Below are positions 24,198-30,943 of a stretch of 30,943 bases of DNA, piece by piece. Numbering within the stretch: position 1 is the stretch's first letter; each line of letters opens with the position of its first letter. This DNA comes from Paenibacillus silvae (GTDB taxonomy: Bacteria; Bacillota; Bacilli; Paenibacillales; Paenibacillaceae): the NCBI RefSeq assembly GCF_014639235.1, contig NZ_BMFU01000025.1:1-30943 (forward strand), in the 5' to 3' direction. A model generated the notes under the pieces. It had not been told where the DNA came from. It saw only the letters and a program-made list of their open reading frames with translations, and did no database searches. A program made the position numbers and the translations under genes.

Positions 24198-25373
24198 ATG
24201 CAAACTAATAAAGCTAAGATCACATGGATCTTAGTCTCTGTAGTTATAATTTCTGTAGGGGTATTCCGGTTGAGTGTTATTAATAGAGATCATGAGCCAT
24301 CATCTGTTCAGCAATCGGTTTCTTATGAAACGAATTTGACTATAAAGGAGCCGGTTAGAGAAGCACTCCCTTATTCGGTTCAACCATATAAACTAAAGGA
24401 TAAAACCTTAATCTCCACGTTTGTCGCACCGAGCTACATTAACGATACTTTGGTTGCTTTTGAAAGAGATGTTAGCGAAAAATCTTCGAGTTACATTGAT
24501 GTATTTTCGCGTAAAAATAAGGTAATAAAAAATATTTATCAAACTCCCAATAAGGAAATTATTAATTCGCTGGTAGGTGTCGAAAATAAGCTTTACTGGG
24601 TAGAGTATGGCAGGGATTCAGAAAAGGATACAATGTGGACAATTAAATCACTTGACCTGCAAAATAATCAGAAAAAAGTTTTATATAGAGGAGTAAGTGG
24701 TGATTATACAGAACCACCTGTATTGAGGGTTTTTGATAATCAAATTAGCTGGATAGAAAAAAAGATTAAAAATCACATTGTATATAGCACTGCGATCATA
24801 TATAAACCAGTTTCTAACGAGTTAATTAGATTAGCCACAACTGAGTTAGATGAAAGTGGTAGTCAGCGAAAAGGAACTTTTATGGTAATTCAACGACCAG
24901 TTCCTGATGGTCTGCTTGTACAACAATCTGTATTTAAAACGCCGTCAGAAAAATCGTATGAAATAGTTTTTTATCCATATGATCAAACAGATTCAATTAC
25001 ATTGTTAGAAAGTAATCAAGGAGTAGTTGACTTTACAGCTGATCAAGAATGGTTTGTGTGGAGTGAAATAGGAAAAATCAGCATCGCAGATAGAAAGACC
25101 GGGGAGATCAAATATGAGTTTGAAGCAAAGGATAAAGATCTAACTATTGATTCTCCATTTATTATGAATGATCATCTTTACTACAGGTATTCAATGTACC
25201 AAATAATCGATGTAGACCTAATAAACGGAAAAACAAAAGATCTATCTGTACCACGACTATCAACATCAAAGATTTTTAACACAGGAAATTACTTGGGATT
25301 TTCGTACATGGATGCCAGAAATAATACTGGGGAGGTTGAATTTAATATTATTGCTGCAGAACAATCGAAATAA
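24198..25373 (+). CDS. membrane-anchored protein, probable extracellular beta-propeller
   Basis: A 391-residue protein with one N-terminal membrane helix (about residues 9-27) and a long outside region rich in short beta strands. Repeated elements of the form KLYWVEYGR, NQISWIEKK, EWFVWSEIG and DHLYYRYSM suggest a TolB-like or six/seven-bladed propeller. I do not recognise a named family. AGGAGGG precedes ATG 24198. It lies 64 bp after the C39-like gene, in the same direction and with the same AT-rich composition, so the two are probably one operon. No catalytic motif is visible. It may anchor, bind or hold in check the secreted protease, which is inference only. Confidence 0.65.
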   Translation: MQTNKAKITWILVSVVIISVGVFRLSVINRDHEPSSVQQSVSYETNLTIKEPVREALPYSVQPYKLKDKTLISTFVAPSYINDTLVAFERDVSEKSSSYIDVFSRKNKVIKNIYQTPNKEIINSLVGVENKLYWVEYGRDSEKDTMWTIKSLDLQNNQKKVLYRGVSGDYTEPPVLRVFDNQISWIEKKIKNHIVYSTAIIYKPVSNELIRLATTELDESGSQRKGTFMVIQRPVPDGLLVQQSVFKTPSEKSYEIVFYPYDQTDSITLLESNQGVVDFTADQEWFVWSEIGKISIADRKTGEIKYEFEAKDKDLTIDSPFIMNDHLYYRYSMYQIIDVDLINGKTKDLSVPRLSTSKIFNTGNYLGFSYMDARNNTGEVEFNIIAAEQSK

Positions 25374-25403
25374 TAGATTGGTACTTAAAGACCAGACACT
25401 ATG

Positions 25404-25435
25404 AAAAGGGTGGTGCTGACTGAGAGTGCCTTTTT
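25404..25435 (+). terminator. possible terminator of the C39/propeller operon
   Basis: AAAAGG (25404-25409) and CCTTTT (25429-25434) can pair around a partly structured loop, with the T-run just after. The stem is weak, so the call is tentative. Confidence 0.4.
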
Positions 25436-25606
25436 CTATTTTGAAGTATCAAAGTTACCGTAATTTAAAATTACTTTTTACTATGTATTCTCCCCTAAGC
25501 ACCCTTCATATGACTGCCATTAAATTTACTACGTATCTTAATGGCTCAAGTTGGGTGGTTACTGTTAATTACTATAAGAAATAAAACATAAAATTTATCA
25601 ATAAAT
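25436..25606. other. AT-rich intergenic spacer, no gene recognised
   Basis: No reading frame with a ribosome binding site and no clear promoter is visible here. It separates the two convergent units ended by the hairpins on either side. Confidence 0.5.
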
Positions 25607-25643
25607 AAAAAAAGATGACCCTTGTTCACTAAAGGGGTCATCT
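25607..25643 (-). terminator. terminator of the LSm-like gene
   Basis: AGATGACCC (25613-25621) pairs with GGGTCATCT (25635-25643), and inner CTT/AAG pairing with one bulged G extends the stem. On the minus strand a run of seven T residues follows (25613-25607). Confidence 0.75.
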
Positions 25644-25725
25644 CTACCGCTACTTAAATGATCATTCGCTGATTTTGATAAATATTCTCGACTTGGGCTA
25701 AATTATCGCATTATGAGCATTTACC

Positions 25726-26070
25726 TTAGATGAACAGGAATGGAAGAAGGAATAGTGTTGCGATCAAGGCGATATCATAACCTGCTCCGTATCCATAACC
25801 GTATCCTCCGCCATAAGGGTAACCCCCATAGGCTGACGATTTGGCTTTTTTGGCTGAGTCCCGTTTCTTTGTACTTACTCTGCGAAGCTGCTGCTTGGAT
25901 TGGACAGCGCACAGGCGCGGACCTTGGAAGCATCCATTCAAGTACACCTTTCCATCCCGGCATTCTCCAAGTGTGCCATACATATGCTTACCGTCTTTCA
26001 TGACAAGACAGACAGGGCGTCCCATATGCGGTGACAAAGTTTCTTCACATACCGGATGAATTCTGTGCAT
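25726..26070 (-). CDS. LSm-like domain protein with Gly/Tyr-rich C-terminal tail
   Basis: A 114-residue protein. The first 50 residues (HPVCEETLSPHMGRPVCLVM, KDGKHMYGTLGECRDGKVYLNG) look like a small LSm/SH3-like beta-barrel of the kind found in uncharacterised Paenibacillus and Bacillus proteins. It has four cysteines (8, 21, 37, 47) plus Cys54. A basic linker (KKRDSAKKAK, residues 68-77) leads to a glycine/tyrosine-rich stretch, YGGYPYGGGYGYGYGAGY (81-98), and a hydrophobic end, ALIATLFLLPFLFI. The frame opens at a TTG, but ATG 26070 follows GAGGGGGA and is preferred. The composition suggests a spore-coat or surface-associated protein. That is inference. Confidence 0.65.
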   Translation of the reverse strand: MHRIHPVCEETLSPHMGRPVCLVMKDGKHMYGTLGECRDGKVYLNGCFQGPRLCAVQSKQQLRRVSTKKRDSAKKAKSSAYGGYPYGGGYGYGYGAGYDIALIATLFLLPFLFI

Positions 26071-26234
26071 GCATATCCCCCTCAATATTGCGGTTTGCCG
26101 CTTGAAATCAACGGTTTGTATATCATAGTAGAAACAGAGTCAATTGGTATGGACGAGTACCCGGATTTTGGCATAGTCAGGCGCCGATTTTGTATTTACT
26201 CCATAGACTGGAGGGAAGGGAAGGAGGGGGAGAC

Positions 26235-26966
26235 GTGGATTATCATGATCTGCTGGCTCGTCTAGGTGAAGGTAGTGCTCATCCTGGCGGATTCTCGGCA
26301 ACACTGCAGCTGCTGGATTCACTTTCACTACCTGCAGGTGCTCATATTCTGGAGGTTGGATGTGGTACAGGAAGGACGGCATGTCATCTGGCGCATCTGG
26401 GATACCGGGTAACTGCGATTGATCTGCATCGTCATATGCTGGATAAGGCAGTGAGACGTGCGCGTAAGGAGCGGGTGGATGTGCGTTTCATTCAAGCGGA
26501 TGCTGCAGCGTTACCTCTGCCCGATCATCAGGTGGATGTGGTGTTTATTGAGTCTGTTACCATCTTTACACCCTGGCGTAAGACAATTGCCGAGTATGCA
26601 AGAGTGCTAAAGCCTGGAGGATTACTGGTGGATCGGGAAATGGTTCTTTCAGGAAGGAAGACGGAGCTGATGAGCCGCAGGTTGAGGCAATTCTATGGTA
26701 TACGAACGCTGGCGACCGCAGGGGCGTGGAAGAAAAGATTGAGGGGATGCGGATTCTCTCGCGTTCAGGTTAAGGAGCATTCACGTACGATGGGTAAATG
26801 GGGCGTTGACCACGATCCTCTGCGTGAGATGGATATGAATTGGCTGGAGGACAAAAGAATGCAGCGTATGAGTCGAACGAATGACAGATTGCTTCTGAAA
26901 TACGGAAAAAGACTGGGGTATGCTGTATTTACAGCGAGAGCTCCAGTCGGTTCTGGTTCTGAATAA
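26235..26966 (+). CDS. class I SAM-dependent methyltransferase
   Basis: A 243-residue methyltransferase with the SAM-binding motif ILEVGCGTGRTACHL (motif I, residues 38-52), Asp63 of AIDLHRHML, the ADAAALPLPDHQVDVVF stretch (motifs II and III), and the LKPGG post-motif. The Methyltransf_11/25 type is likely. The open frame begins at TTG 26190, but GTG 26235, with AAGGAGGGGGAGA before it, is the better start. The C-terminal region (GKWGVDHDPL and beyond) probably carries substrate specificity and matches no substrate class I can name. It is divergent from the LSm-like gene and converges with the GntR gene. Confidence 0.85.
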   Translation: MDYHDLLARLGEGSAHPGGFSATLQLLDSLSLPAGAHILEVGCGTGRTACHLAHLGYRVTAIDLHRHMLDKAVRRARKERVDVRFIQADAAALPLPDHQVDVVFIESVTIFTPWRKTIAEYARVLKPGGLLVDREMVLSGRKTELMSRRLRQFYGIRTLATAGAWKKRLRGCGFSRVQVKEHSRTMGKWGVDHDPLREMDMNWLEDKRMQRMSRTNDRLLLKYGKRLGYAVFTARAPVGSGSE

Positions 26967-26969
26967 ATG

Positions 26970-27008
26970 AAAGGCAGCCCATGATCGTTATGATCTGAGC
27001 TGCCTTTT
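26970..27008. terminator. bidirectional terminator between the methyltransferase and GntR genes
   Basis: AAAGGCAGC (26970-26978) pairs with GCTGCCTTT (26999-27007), with inner GATC/GATC pairing. A/T runs on both sides allow use from either strand. Confidence 0.82.
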
Positions 27009-27077
27009 ATTTATTGAATTGGATGATTGGTAGGCATATATCCTAATTGTTGCGAGAATTCATTCAAAGCACATATG

Positions 27078-27722
27078 TTAAAGCATATCGTTATCAATAA
27101 TGCGCCAGTGATGTTTAAGTAGTGCCTCAAGCTGTGGTTTATCCTTCGCACGAAAAGCACCTAGAATCTGTCGGTGCTCTTCGTTAACTTCATGCAGCAC
27201 CTCGGATAGTTTCGGTTTGTTATCACTGACGTAAGATTGCCTTATGAAGCTGTTCTTAAGTGTGTTTAACATTTCAATTACGGTGGCATTCCCACAGCGC
27301 TGGATGTAGAGGTTGTGAAAGAGATATTGATTTTTGCTGTATGCGGCCAGATCAAGCCGGCTGATGTCTTCGTCCATTCGGGCAATCAGGGCTTCCATTT
27401 CAAGCAGTTCAGACGGTTTGAGCTGATCCACAGCAAGTGTAGCAGCGAGAGCCTCCAGGACACCAATGGCCTGAGAGAATTCAAGCTTCTTGCTTGTGTC
27501 AAAAGGAGCAACAATAAATCCCCTGCGCGGGATATACTGCAGTAGATTATCAGAGGTGAGCTGAAATAAAGCTTCCCGGGTAGGGGTGCGGCTGATGTCC
27601 AGCTTTTTGCAAATCTCGGCCTCATTAATCTTCTGGTTGGGAAGCAGGGTCCCGTCCTGAATCTTCTGGGCAATGTAATCATAAACATGATCTTTCAAGG
27701 ACCGATATTTAGGTACCTCCAT
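27078..27722 (-). CDS. GntR-family (FadR/FCD) transcriptional regulator, probable roc regulator
   Basis: A 214-residue regulator. The N-terminal winged helix-turn-helix contains KINEAEICKKLDISRTPTREAL and ends with YIPRRGFIVAPF, the usual GntR signature. The C-terminal part is an all-helical FCD-type effector domain, with HNLYIQRCGN and EEHRQILGAFRAKD supplying likely metal or ligand residues. The frame extends upstream to 27782, but ATG 27722, with AAGGGAGAG ahead, is the better start. It is divergent from rocD-rocF and is the natural candidate to bind the TTGTATACAA palindromes at 27934-28189. The effector could be arginine, ornithine or a related compound. That is inference. Confidence 0.88.
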   Translation of the reverse strand: MEVPKYRSLKDHVYDYIAQKIQDGTLLPNQKINEAEICKKLDISRTPTREALFQLTSDNLLQYIPRRGFIVAPFDTSKKLEFSQAIGVLEALAATLAVDQLKPSELLEMEALIARMDEDISRLDLAAYSKNQYLFHNLYIQRCGNATVIEMLNTLKNSFIRQSYVSDNKPKLSEVLHEVNEEHRQILGAFRAKDKPQLEALLKHHWRIIDNDML

Positions 27723-27926
27723 ACCAAACTCTCCCTTCTGTATGTATTTAATATTGAATGGCTGGAAAGCCATGCAGGGCACGCCGCTCGGGGTGTTTCA
27801 GGTTTTAATCATCTTAACATCGAGGGGGGAGTTGGGCAAGCAAGTTCATTTTCCAGCGGGGGAGAAGATCGGAGAAATAATAGAACATTTTCTGGAATTA
27901 TAATGAAAAAAATGTTTAGAAAAGCG

Positions 27927-27956
27927 TTGTCAATTGCATACAGGTTTTGTTAGTAT
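27927..27956 (+). promoter_or_regulatory. candidate promoter of rocD-rocF
   Basis: TTGTCA (27927-27932) and TAGTAT (27951-27956) are 18 bp apart, with an extended TG at 27948-27950. One operator copy lies between the two boxes and the next on the transcription start, as expected for a repressed promoter. A leader of about 250 nt would follow. On the other strand TTGACA overlaps this -35 region. Confidence 0.45.
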
Positions 27957-28189
27957 TATGGATACAACAACGTATATCATATTATGTATATTGTATACAA
28001 ATAATCGAGTTATTCACTCGGCTCTATGATGCAGAAGGTGAAAGAATATTTATTTAGAAGAATTAATCGTTTCTTAGTTATATTTCTGTTGGTTGGAAGG
28101 TATTCAGATGAGGACATCTGCGGAAAAAGAGGAATGAAGTCGTAAAGGCGGGGCGGCTTGCATACATTGGTATTGTATTTTGTATACAA
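27934..28189. promoter_or_regulatory. GntR-type operator cluster, five copies of a TTGTATACAA-like palindrome
   Basis: The perfect palindrome TTGTATACAA occurs at 27991-28000 and 28180-28189. Copies with 8 of 10 matches are TTGCATACAG (27934-27943), ATGGATACAA (27958-27967) and TTGCATACAT (28158-28167). GntR/FadR-type proteins often bind palindromes of this GTATAC type. The sites lie in the 490-bp region between the GntR gene and rocD. The binding protein is inferred from position. Confidence 0.6.
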
Positions 28190-28213
28190 TATTACGCGGA
28201 AGGTTGTGAGGGC

Positions 28214-29410
28214 ATGGCGGATACCGAAATGTTCATTCAATGGTCGGAAACCTATGCGGCACCTAATTACCATCCACTTCCTATTGTGATTGAGCGAGCA
28301 GAAGGTGTTTGGGTGGAGGATCCGGAAGGGCGCCGTTATATGGATATGTTAAGTGCATATTCAGCTCTGAACCATGGGCACAGACACCCTGTTATTATTC
28401 AAGCGCTGAAGGAACAGGCAGATAAGGTCACCTTGACCTCAAGAGCATTTCACAGCCATGCTGCGGCTATTTTCTACCAGCGGCTCTCTGCGTTTACGGG
28501 GAAGTCCAAAATACTGGCGATGAACACCGGGGCAGAAGCGGTTGAGACAGCAGTGAAGGCTGCGCGAAGATGGGCATACCGTTGCAAGGGCGTAGCGGAA
28601 AATCAGGCTGAGATCATTGTATGCTCCGGCAATTTTCATGGCAGGACCCTGACCGTCACTTCTTTTTCCTCATCTCCAGAGTATAAAAAGGACTTTGGGC
28701 CGTTCACACCCGGGTTCCGCATCGTTCCTTATGGTGATCTGGAGGCGTTGAAGCAAGCCATCACACCCGATACGGCCGGTTTCCTTGTAGAGCCGATCCA
28801 GGGTGAGGCGGGAATCATCATACCACCAGACGGATATCTGGCAAAAGCGTTTGAAATATGTAGACAGAATCGGGTTCTAACGATGGCTGATGAGATCCAG
28901 ACTGGCTTTGGAAGAACAGGCCGCAGGTTTGCTGCGGATTGGGAGCAGGTCGAGCCTGATATCTGGATCATGGGCAAAGCGCTTGGTGGTGGAGTCATGC
29001 CAATCTCGGCTATTGCTGCCGAAGCCAGTATTCTTGATTTATTTGAACCTGGATCACACGGCTCTACGTTCGGAGGTAACCCGCTCGCCTGCGCAGTGGC
29101 AGTTGCCGCTTTAGATGTTCTGGAAGATGAAAAGCTTGCTGAGCGGTCGGAGCGGCTGGGGAACTATTTTATGAAACAGCTTCAAGGGATTCATAGTTCA
29201 GTCATTCAGGATATTCGGGGGAAAGGTCTGTTCATCGGTGTTGAGCTGAAAAGTCCTGCGCGACCGTATTGCGAACGTTTGATGTCTGCCGGTTTGTTAT
29301 GTAAGGAAACTCATGAAACGACGATCCGCTTCGCACCCCCATTAACGATCAAGGAGTCAGAGATTGATTGGGCTCTCGAGGTAATCAGAGAGGTATTATG
29401 TGACGCTTAA
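28214..29410 (+). CDS. rocD: ornithine aminotransferase RocD
   Basis: A PLP-dependent class III aminotransferase that moves the delta-amino group of ornithine to 2-oxoglutarate, giving glutamate semialdehyde. The 398-residue protein matches the length of B. subtilis RocD (about 401). Key parts are MNTGAEAVETAVKAAR, FHGRTLTVTSFSS, EPIQGEAGI, the PLP aspartate in ADEIQTGFGRTG (Asp226) and the Schiff-base lysine in MGKALGGG (Lys255). GSTFGGNPLACA closes the substrate site. ATG 28214 follows GTGAGGG. It is followed by arginase at 60 bp. The nearest alternative is acetylornithine aminotransferase, but the sequence style and the arginase partner favour RocD. Confidence 0.94.
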   Translation: MADTEMFIQWSETYAAPNYHPLPIVIERAEGVWVEDPEGRRYMDMLSAYSALNHGHRHPVIIQALKEQADKVTLTSRAFHSHAAAIFYQRLSAFTGKSKILAMNTGAEAVETAVKAARRWAYRCKGVAENQAEIIVCSGNFHGRTLTVTSFSSSPEYKKDFGPFTPGFRIVPYGDLEALKQAITPDTAGFLVEPIQGEAGIIIPPDGYLAKAFEICRQNRVLTMADEIQTGFGRTGRRFAADWEQVEPDIWIMGKALGGGVMPISAIAAEASILDLFEPGSHGSTFGGNPLACAVAVAALDVLEDEKLAERSERLGNYFMKQLQGIHSSVIQDIRGKGLFIGVELKSPARPYCERLMSAGLLCKETHETTIRFAPPLTIKESEIDWALEVIREVLCDA

Positions 29411-29470
29411 CGAAAGGTTTTCACCAGGAATGGTTAGCGTTCAACCACGATGATAAAGGAGCTGGTACTG

Positions 29471-30454
29471 ATGAAGAATGAGAACATTCCAGTCGCAGGA
29501 GCGCATGTGAAGCAGGAGGGTGATGCCCAACAGGCCACTCCAGTATCCGCCTATCAGAAGGAAATAGCTCTGATTAAAGTTCCTTTCGGATTAGCTGGTG
29601 CGAGAAACGGGGCTGAACTTGGTCCGGATGAGCTTGTCACTGCCGGGCTGAAGCGGGAGATTGCGAGTCTGGGTTATCGACTGACCAGAGAAGTGCGTGT
29701 GGACTGTCCGGTCCAGCCAGCTAACGTGCCGGCACGTCGCCTTACGGCAAAGTATCTGAATGAAGTTCAGCAGGTCAGTGAGAAAGTGTGTCAGGAAGTT
29801 TCGAGCACTTTGGAAGAAGGCGCATTTCCGCTTGTGCTTGGTGGCGATCATAGTGTAGCAATTGGAACGTTGGCCGGCTTAACAGCGCACTACCAGAAGC
29901 TTGGTGTAATCTGGTTTGATGCCCATGCTGACCTTAATACGGAAGATCATAGTCTGACGGGCAATATGCATGGTATGAGTTTAGCAGCAGGTTTGGGCCA
30001 TTCGACCTTTAACTTGTCGCAGATTAGGGGTGCCGGTTCGTTTGTGGATCCATCTAAACTTGTATATATCGGGCTTCGCGATCTGGATCTATATGAGAAG
30101 AAGCAGATACGAGCAATGGGCATTCGGGCATTCACGATGCATGATATTGATCGATTGGGAATGAAGCACGTGATAGAGCAGGCGATAGTTATTGCGGGTA
30201 GTGGTACGGATGGCATTCATGTCAGTTTTGATATGGATTGTCTTGATCCGCGCGAGGCACCCGGAGTAGGCACACCTGTACCGGGAGGGCTGAGCTACCG
30301 CGAGGCACATTTTGCGATGGAATGTCTGGCTTCATCCAATCATGTTGTTTCTATGGAACTGGTGGAGGTGAATCCACTGCTGGATCAGAACCGGCATACG
30401 GCGAGATTGGGAGTTGGATTGATCGCATCTGTATTAGGTAAAACGATTCTATAG
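29471..30454 (+). CDS. rocF: arginase RocF
   Basis: Hydrolyses arginine to ornithine and urea with a two-manganese centre. The 327-residue protein carries all six metal ligands: His127 in GGDHS, Asp150, His152 and Asp154 in DAHADLNT, and Asp254 and Asp256 in FDMDCLDP. TGNMHGMSLAAGLG and ELVEVNPLLD are typical of arginases and not agmatinases. The frame begins at ATG 29450, but AAAGGAG at 29456-29462 is located inside that extension, and ATG 29471 is well spaced from it. An N-terminal extension of roughly 20 residues precedes the arginase core. It forms an operon with rocD, the two making a short arginine-to-glutamate-semialdehyde pathway. Confidence 0.94.
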   Translation: MKNENIPVAGAHVKQEGDAQQATPVSAYQKEIALIKVPFGLAGARNGAELGPDELVTAGLKREIASLGYRLTREVRVDCPVQPANVPARRLTAKYLNEVQQVSEKVCQEVSSTLEEGAFPLVLGGDHSVAIGTLAGLTAHYQKLGVIWFDAHADLNTEDHSLTGNMHGMSLAAGLGHSTFNLSQIRGAGSFVDPSKLVYIGLRDLDLYEKKQIRAMGIRAFTMHDIDRLGMKHVIEQAIVIAGSGTDGIHVSFDMDCLDPREAPGVGTPVPGGLSYREAHFAMECLASSNHVVSMELVEVNPLLDQNRHTARLGVGLIASVLGKTIL

Positions 30455-30648
30455 AAGGAAGTGTTTTTCAGGGATGCTTTTAATGGGAAAACCCGCTTGA
30501 TAAAGAGTGACGCAGGGAAGGTGTCTCATGTATCGAAGTTGCTGGTGGATGGTGTACGTGACTTCCCTGCTAGTTATTTGAAAAGAATAGAGGAATGTGA
30601 GCCAGGAAGGGGTACGGAAATATGGAAGAATCATTAGATGGGCTTAGT
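30455..30648. other. spacer between rocF and the rRNA promoter region, with a long hairpin
   Basis: No gene is recognised. GCAGGGAAG (30512-30520) and CTTCCCTGC (30562-30570) are perfect 9-bp complements around a 41-nt loop. No T-run follows, so it is not a standard terminator. A typical terminator for rocF is not evident. Confidence 0.45.
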
Positions 30649-30703
30649 AAACTTTTTTTAAAAAAAGTCTTGCATTATAAATTTGTACATGGTATATTAT
30701 AAT
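30649..30703 (+). promoter_or_regulatory. rRNA operon promoter P1 with UP element
   Basis: A perfect 18-bp palindrome of A and T tracts at 30651-30668 sits right upstream of the -35 box, in the position of an UP element. TTGCAT (30670-30675) and TATATT (30693-30698) are 17 bp apart, and TATAAT at 30698-30703 is an alternative -10. Confidence 0.65.
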
Positions 30704-30781
30704 TCCGGCCAAGAAAACACGGTTTACACGGTGCGGCAAGCAGCTTACAAAATAGCTTCTAAAGAAGCTTAAAAAAAGAGC

Positions 30782-30810
30782 TTGCAAAGTTGGTTCGGAC
30801 ATGATAAGAT
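30782..30810 (+). promoter_or_regulatory. rRNA operon promoter P2
   Basis: TTGCAA (30782-30787) and TAAGAT (30805-30810) are 17 bp apart with an extended TG at 30802-30803. Tandem P1/P2 promoters are usual for rRNA operons of Bacillales. Confidence 0.7.
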
Positions 30811-30943
30811 ATAAGAGTTGCTGAAGCGAACGAGCGACAGTGGCGAAAAGAAGTTTGATCTTTGAAAACTGAACAACGAGTGAGTACTGATCTTGCTTGC
30901 AAGATCAACAATGAGATTTATAATCTCGTCAGATTCAAAATGA
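30811..30943 (+). other. rRNA operon leader with boxA-like antitermination region (16S lies beyond the window)
   Basis: The segment at 30856-30875 (TGATCTTTGAAAACTGAACA) is the boxA-like sequence found before the 16S gene in Bacillales rRNA operons. The window ends before the 16S 5' end. A GATCTTGC/GCAAGATC hairpin at about 30890-30907 is probably part of the processing stem region. Confidence 0.75.

Noticed and set aside
28140..28167. possible sigma-54 (-24/-12) promoter at rocD
   Set aside because: The GG and GC doublets do not have the required spacing, and the area is better explained by the palindromic operator at 28158-28167.
30622..30702. 26-codon frame starting MEESLDGLSK
   Set aside because: It has a fair ribosome binding site but runs through the UP element and P1 promoter of the rRNA operon. 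Coding is unlikely.
1..30943. CRISPR arrays, insertion sequences, prophage or attachment sites
   Set aside because: I saw no regularly spaced repeats, transposase or phage genes, and no duplicated tRNA 3' end that would mark an attachment site.

Overview
The window looks like a chromosomal segment of a Gram-positive spore-former, most likely Paenibacillus or a close relative. The clues are AGGAGG-type ribosome binding sites, moderate base composition, typical Bacillales promoters and terminators, a csp gene followed by a YdjO-like gene, and the rRNA leader at the right end. The genus is inferred from protein style, not from a database search.

Layout. (1) 1-413: four tRNA genes (Arg-ACG, Leu-CAA, Pro-TGG, Gly-TCC) and a terminator, probably the tail of a tRNA array. 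(2) 589-9600: a myo-inositol catabolic cluster, iolD-iolE-iolC-iolA-iolG-iolB, followed by a LacI-family regulator. The promoter carries two identical 12-bp palindromes, a degenerate third copy and a cre-like site. (3) 9723-14791: a membrane chemoreceptor, a SpoIIAA/STAS-like protein, a DUF4261 protein and a DUF1304 membrane protein, all on the minus strand, then a MOSC-domain protein on the plus strand. (4) 14822-18060: an AraC regulator divergent from an SRPBCC/AHSA1 protein, then a soluble PAS-PAS chemoreceptor-like protein. (5) 18087-21129: a short pyruvate kinase paralogue with unusual active-site residues, divergent from an AraC/cupin regulator, and a PAP2-type membrane enzyme. (6) 21577-22956: a small DUF6953-like gene, a cold-shock protein with a long leader, and a YdjO-like zinc-ribbon protein. 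(7) 22957-25643: an AT-richer stretch with a secreted C39-like cysteine protease and a membrane-anchored propeller-like protein, preceded by several hairpins. (8) 25726-27722: an LSm-like protein with a Gly/Tyr-rich tail, a SAM methyltransferase and a GntR/FCD regulator. (9) 27927-30454: rocD-rocF-type arginine/ornithine degradation genes, whose upstream region carries five copies of a GntR-type palindrome. (10) 30649-30943: the UP element, tandem promoters and leader of an rRNA operon whose 16S gene lies beyond the window.

How the genes work together. IolG, IolE, IolD, IolB, IolC and IolA cover inositol breakdown from oxidation to methylmalonate/malonate-semialdehyde oxidation. The aldolase step (IolJ) and an inositol transporter are absent here. 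The LacI protein probably takes the role that DeoR-type IolR has in Bacillus subtilis. RocF (arginase) and RocD (ornithine aminotransferase) feed arginine nitrogen and carbon toward glutamate, probably under the divergent GntR protein and not a sigma-54/RocR circuit.

I found no CRISPR array, insertion sequence, prophage or clearly new multi-gene system. The best candidates for novelty are the pyruvate kinase substitutions, the regulatory architecture at iol and roc, and the C39-protease/propeller pair.
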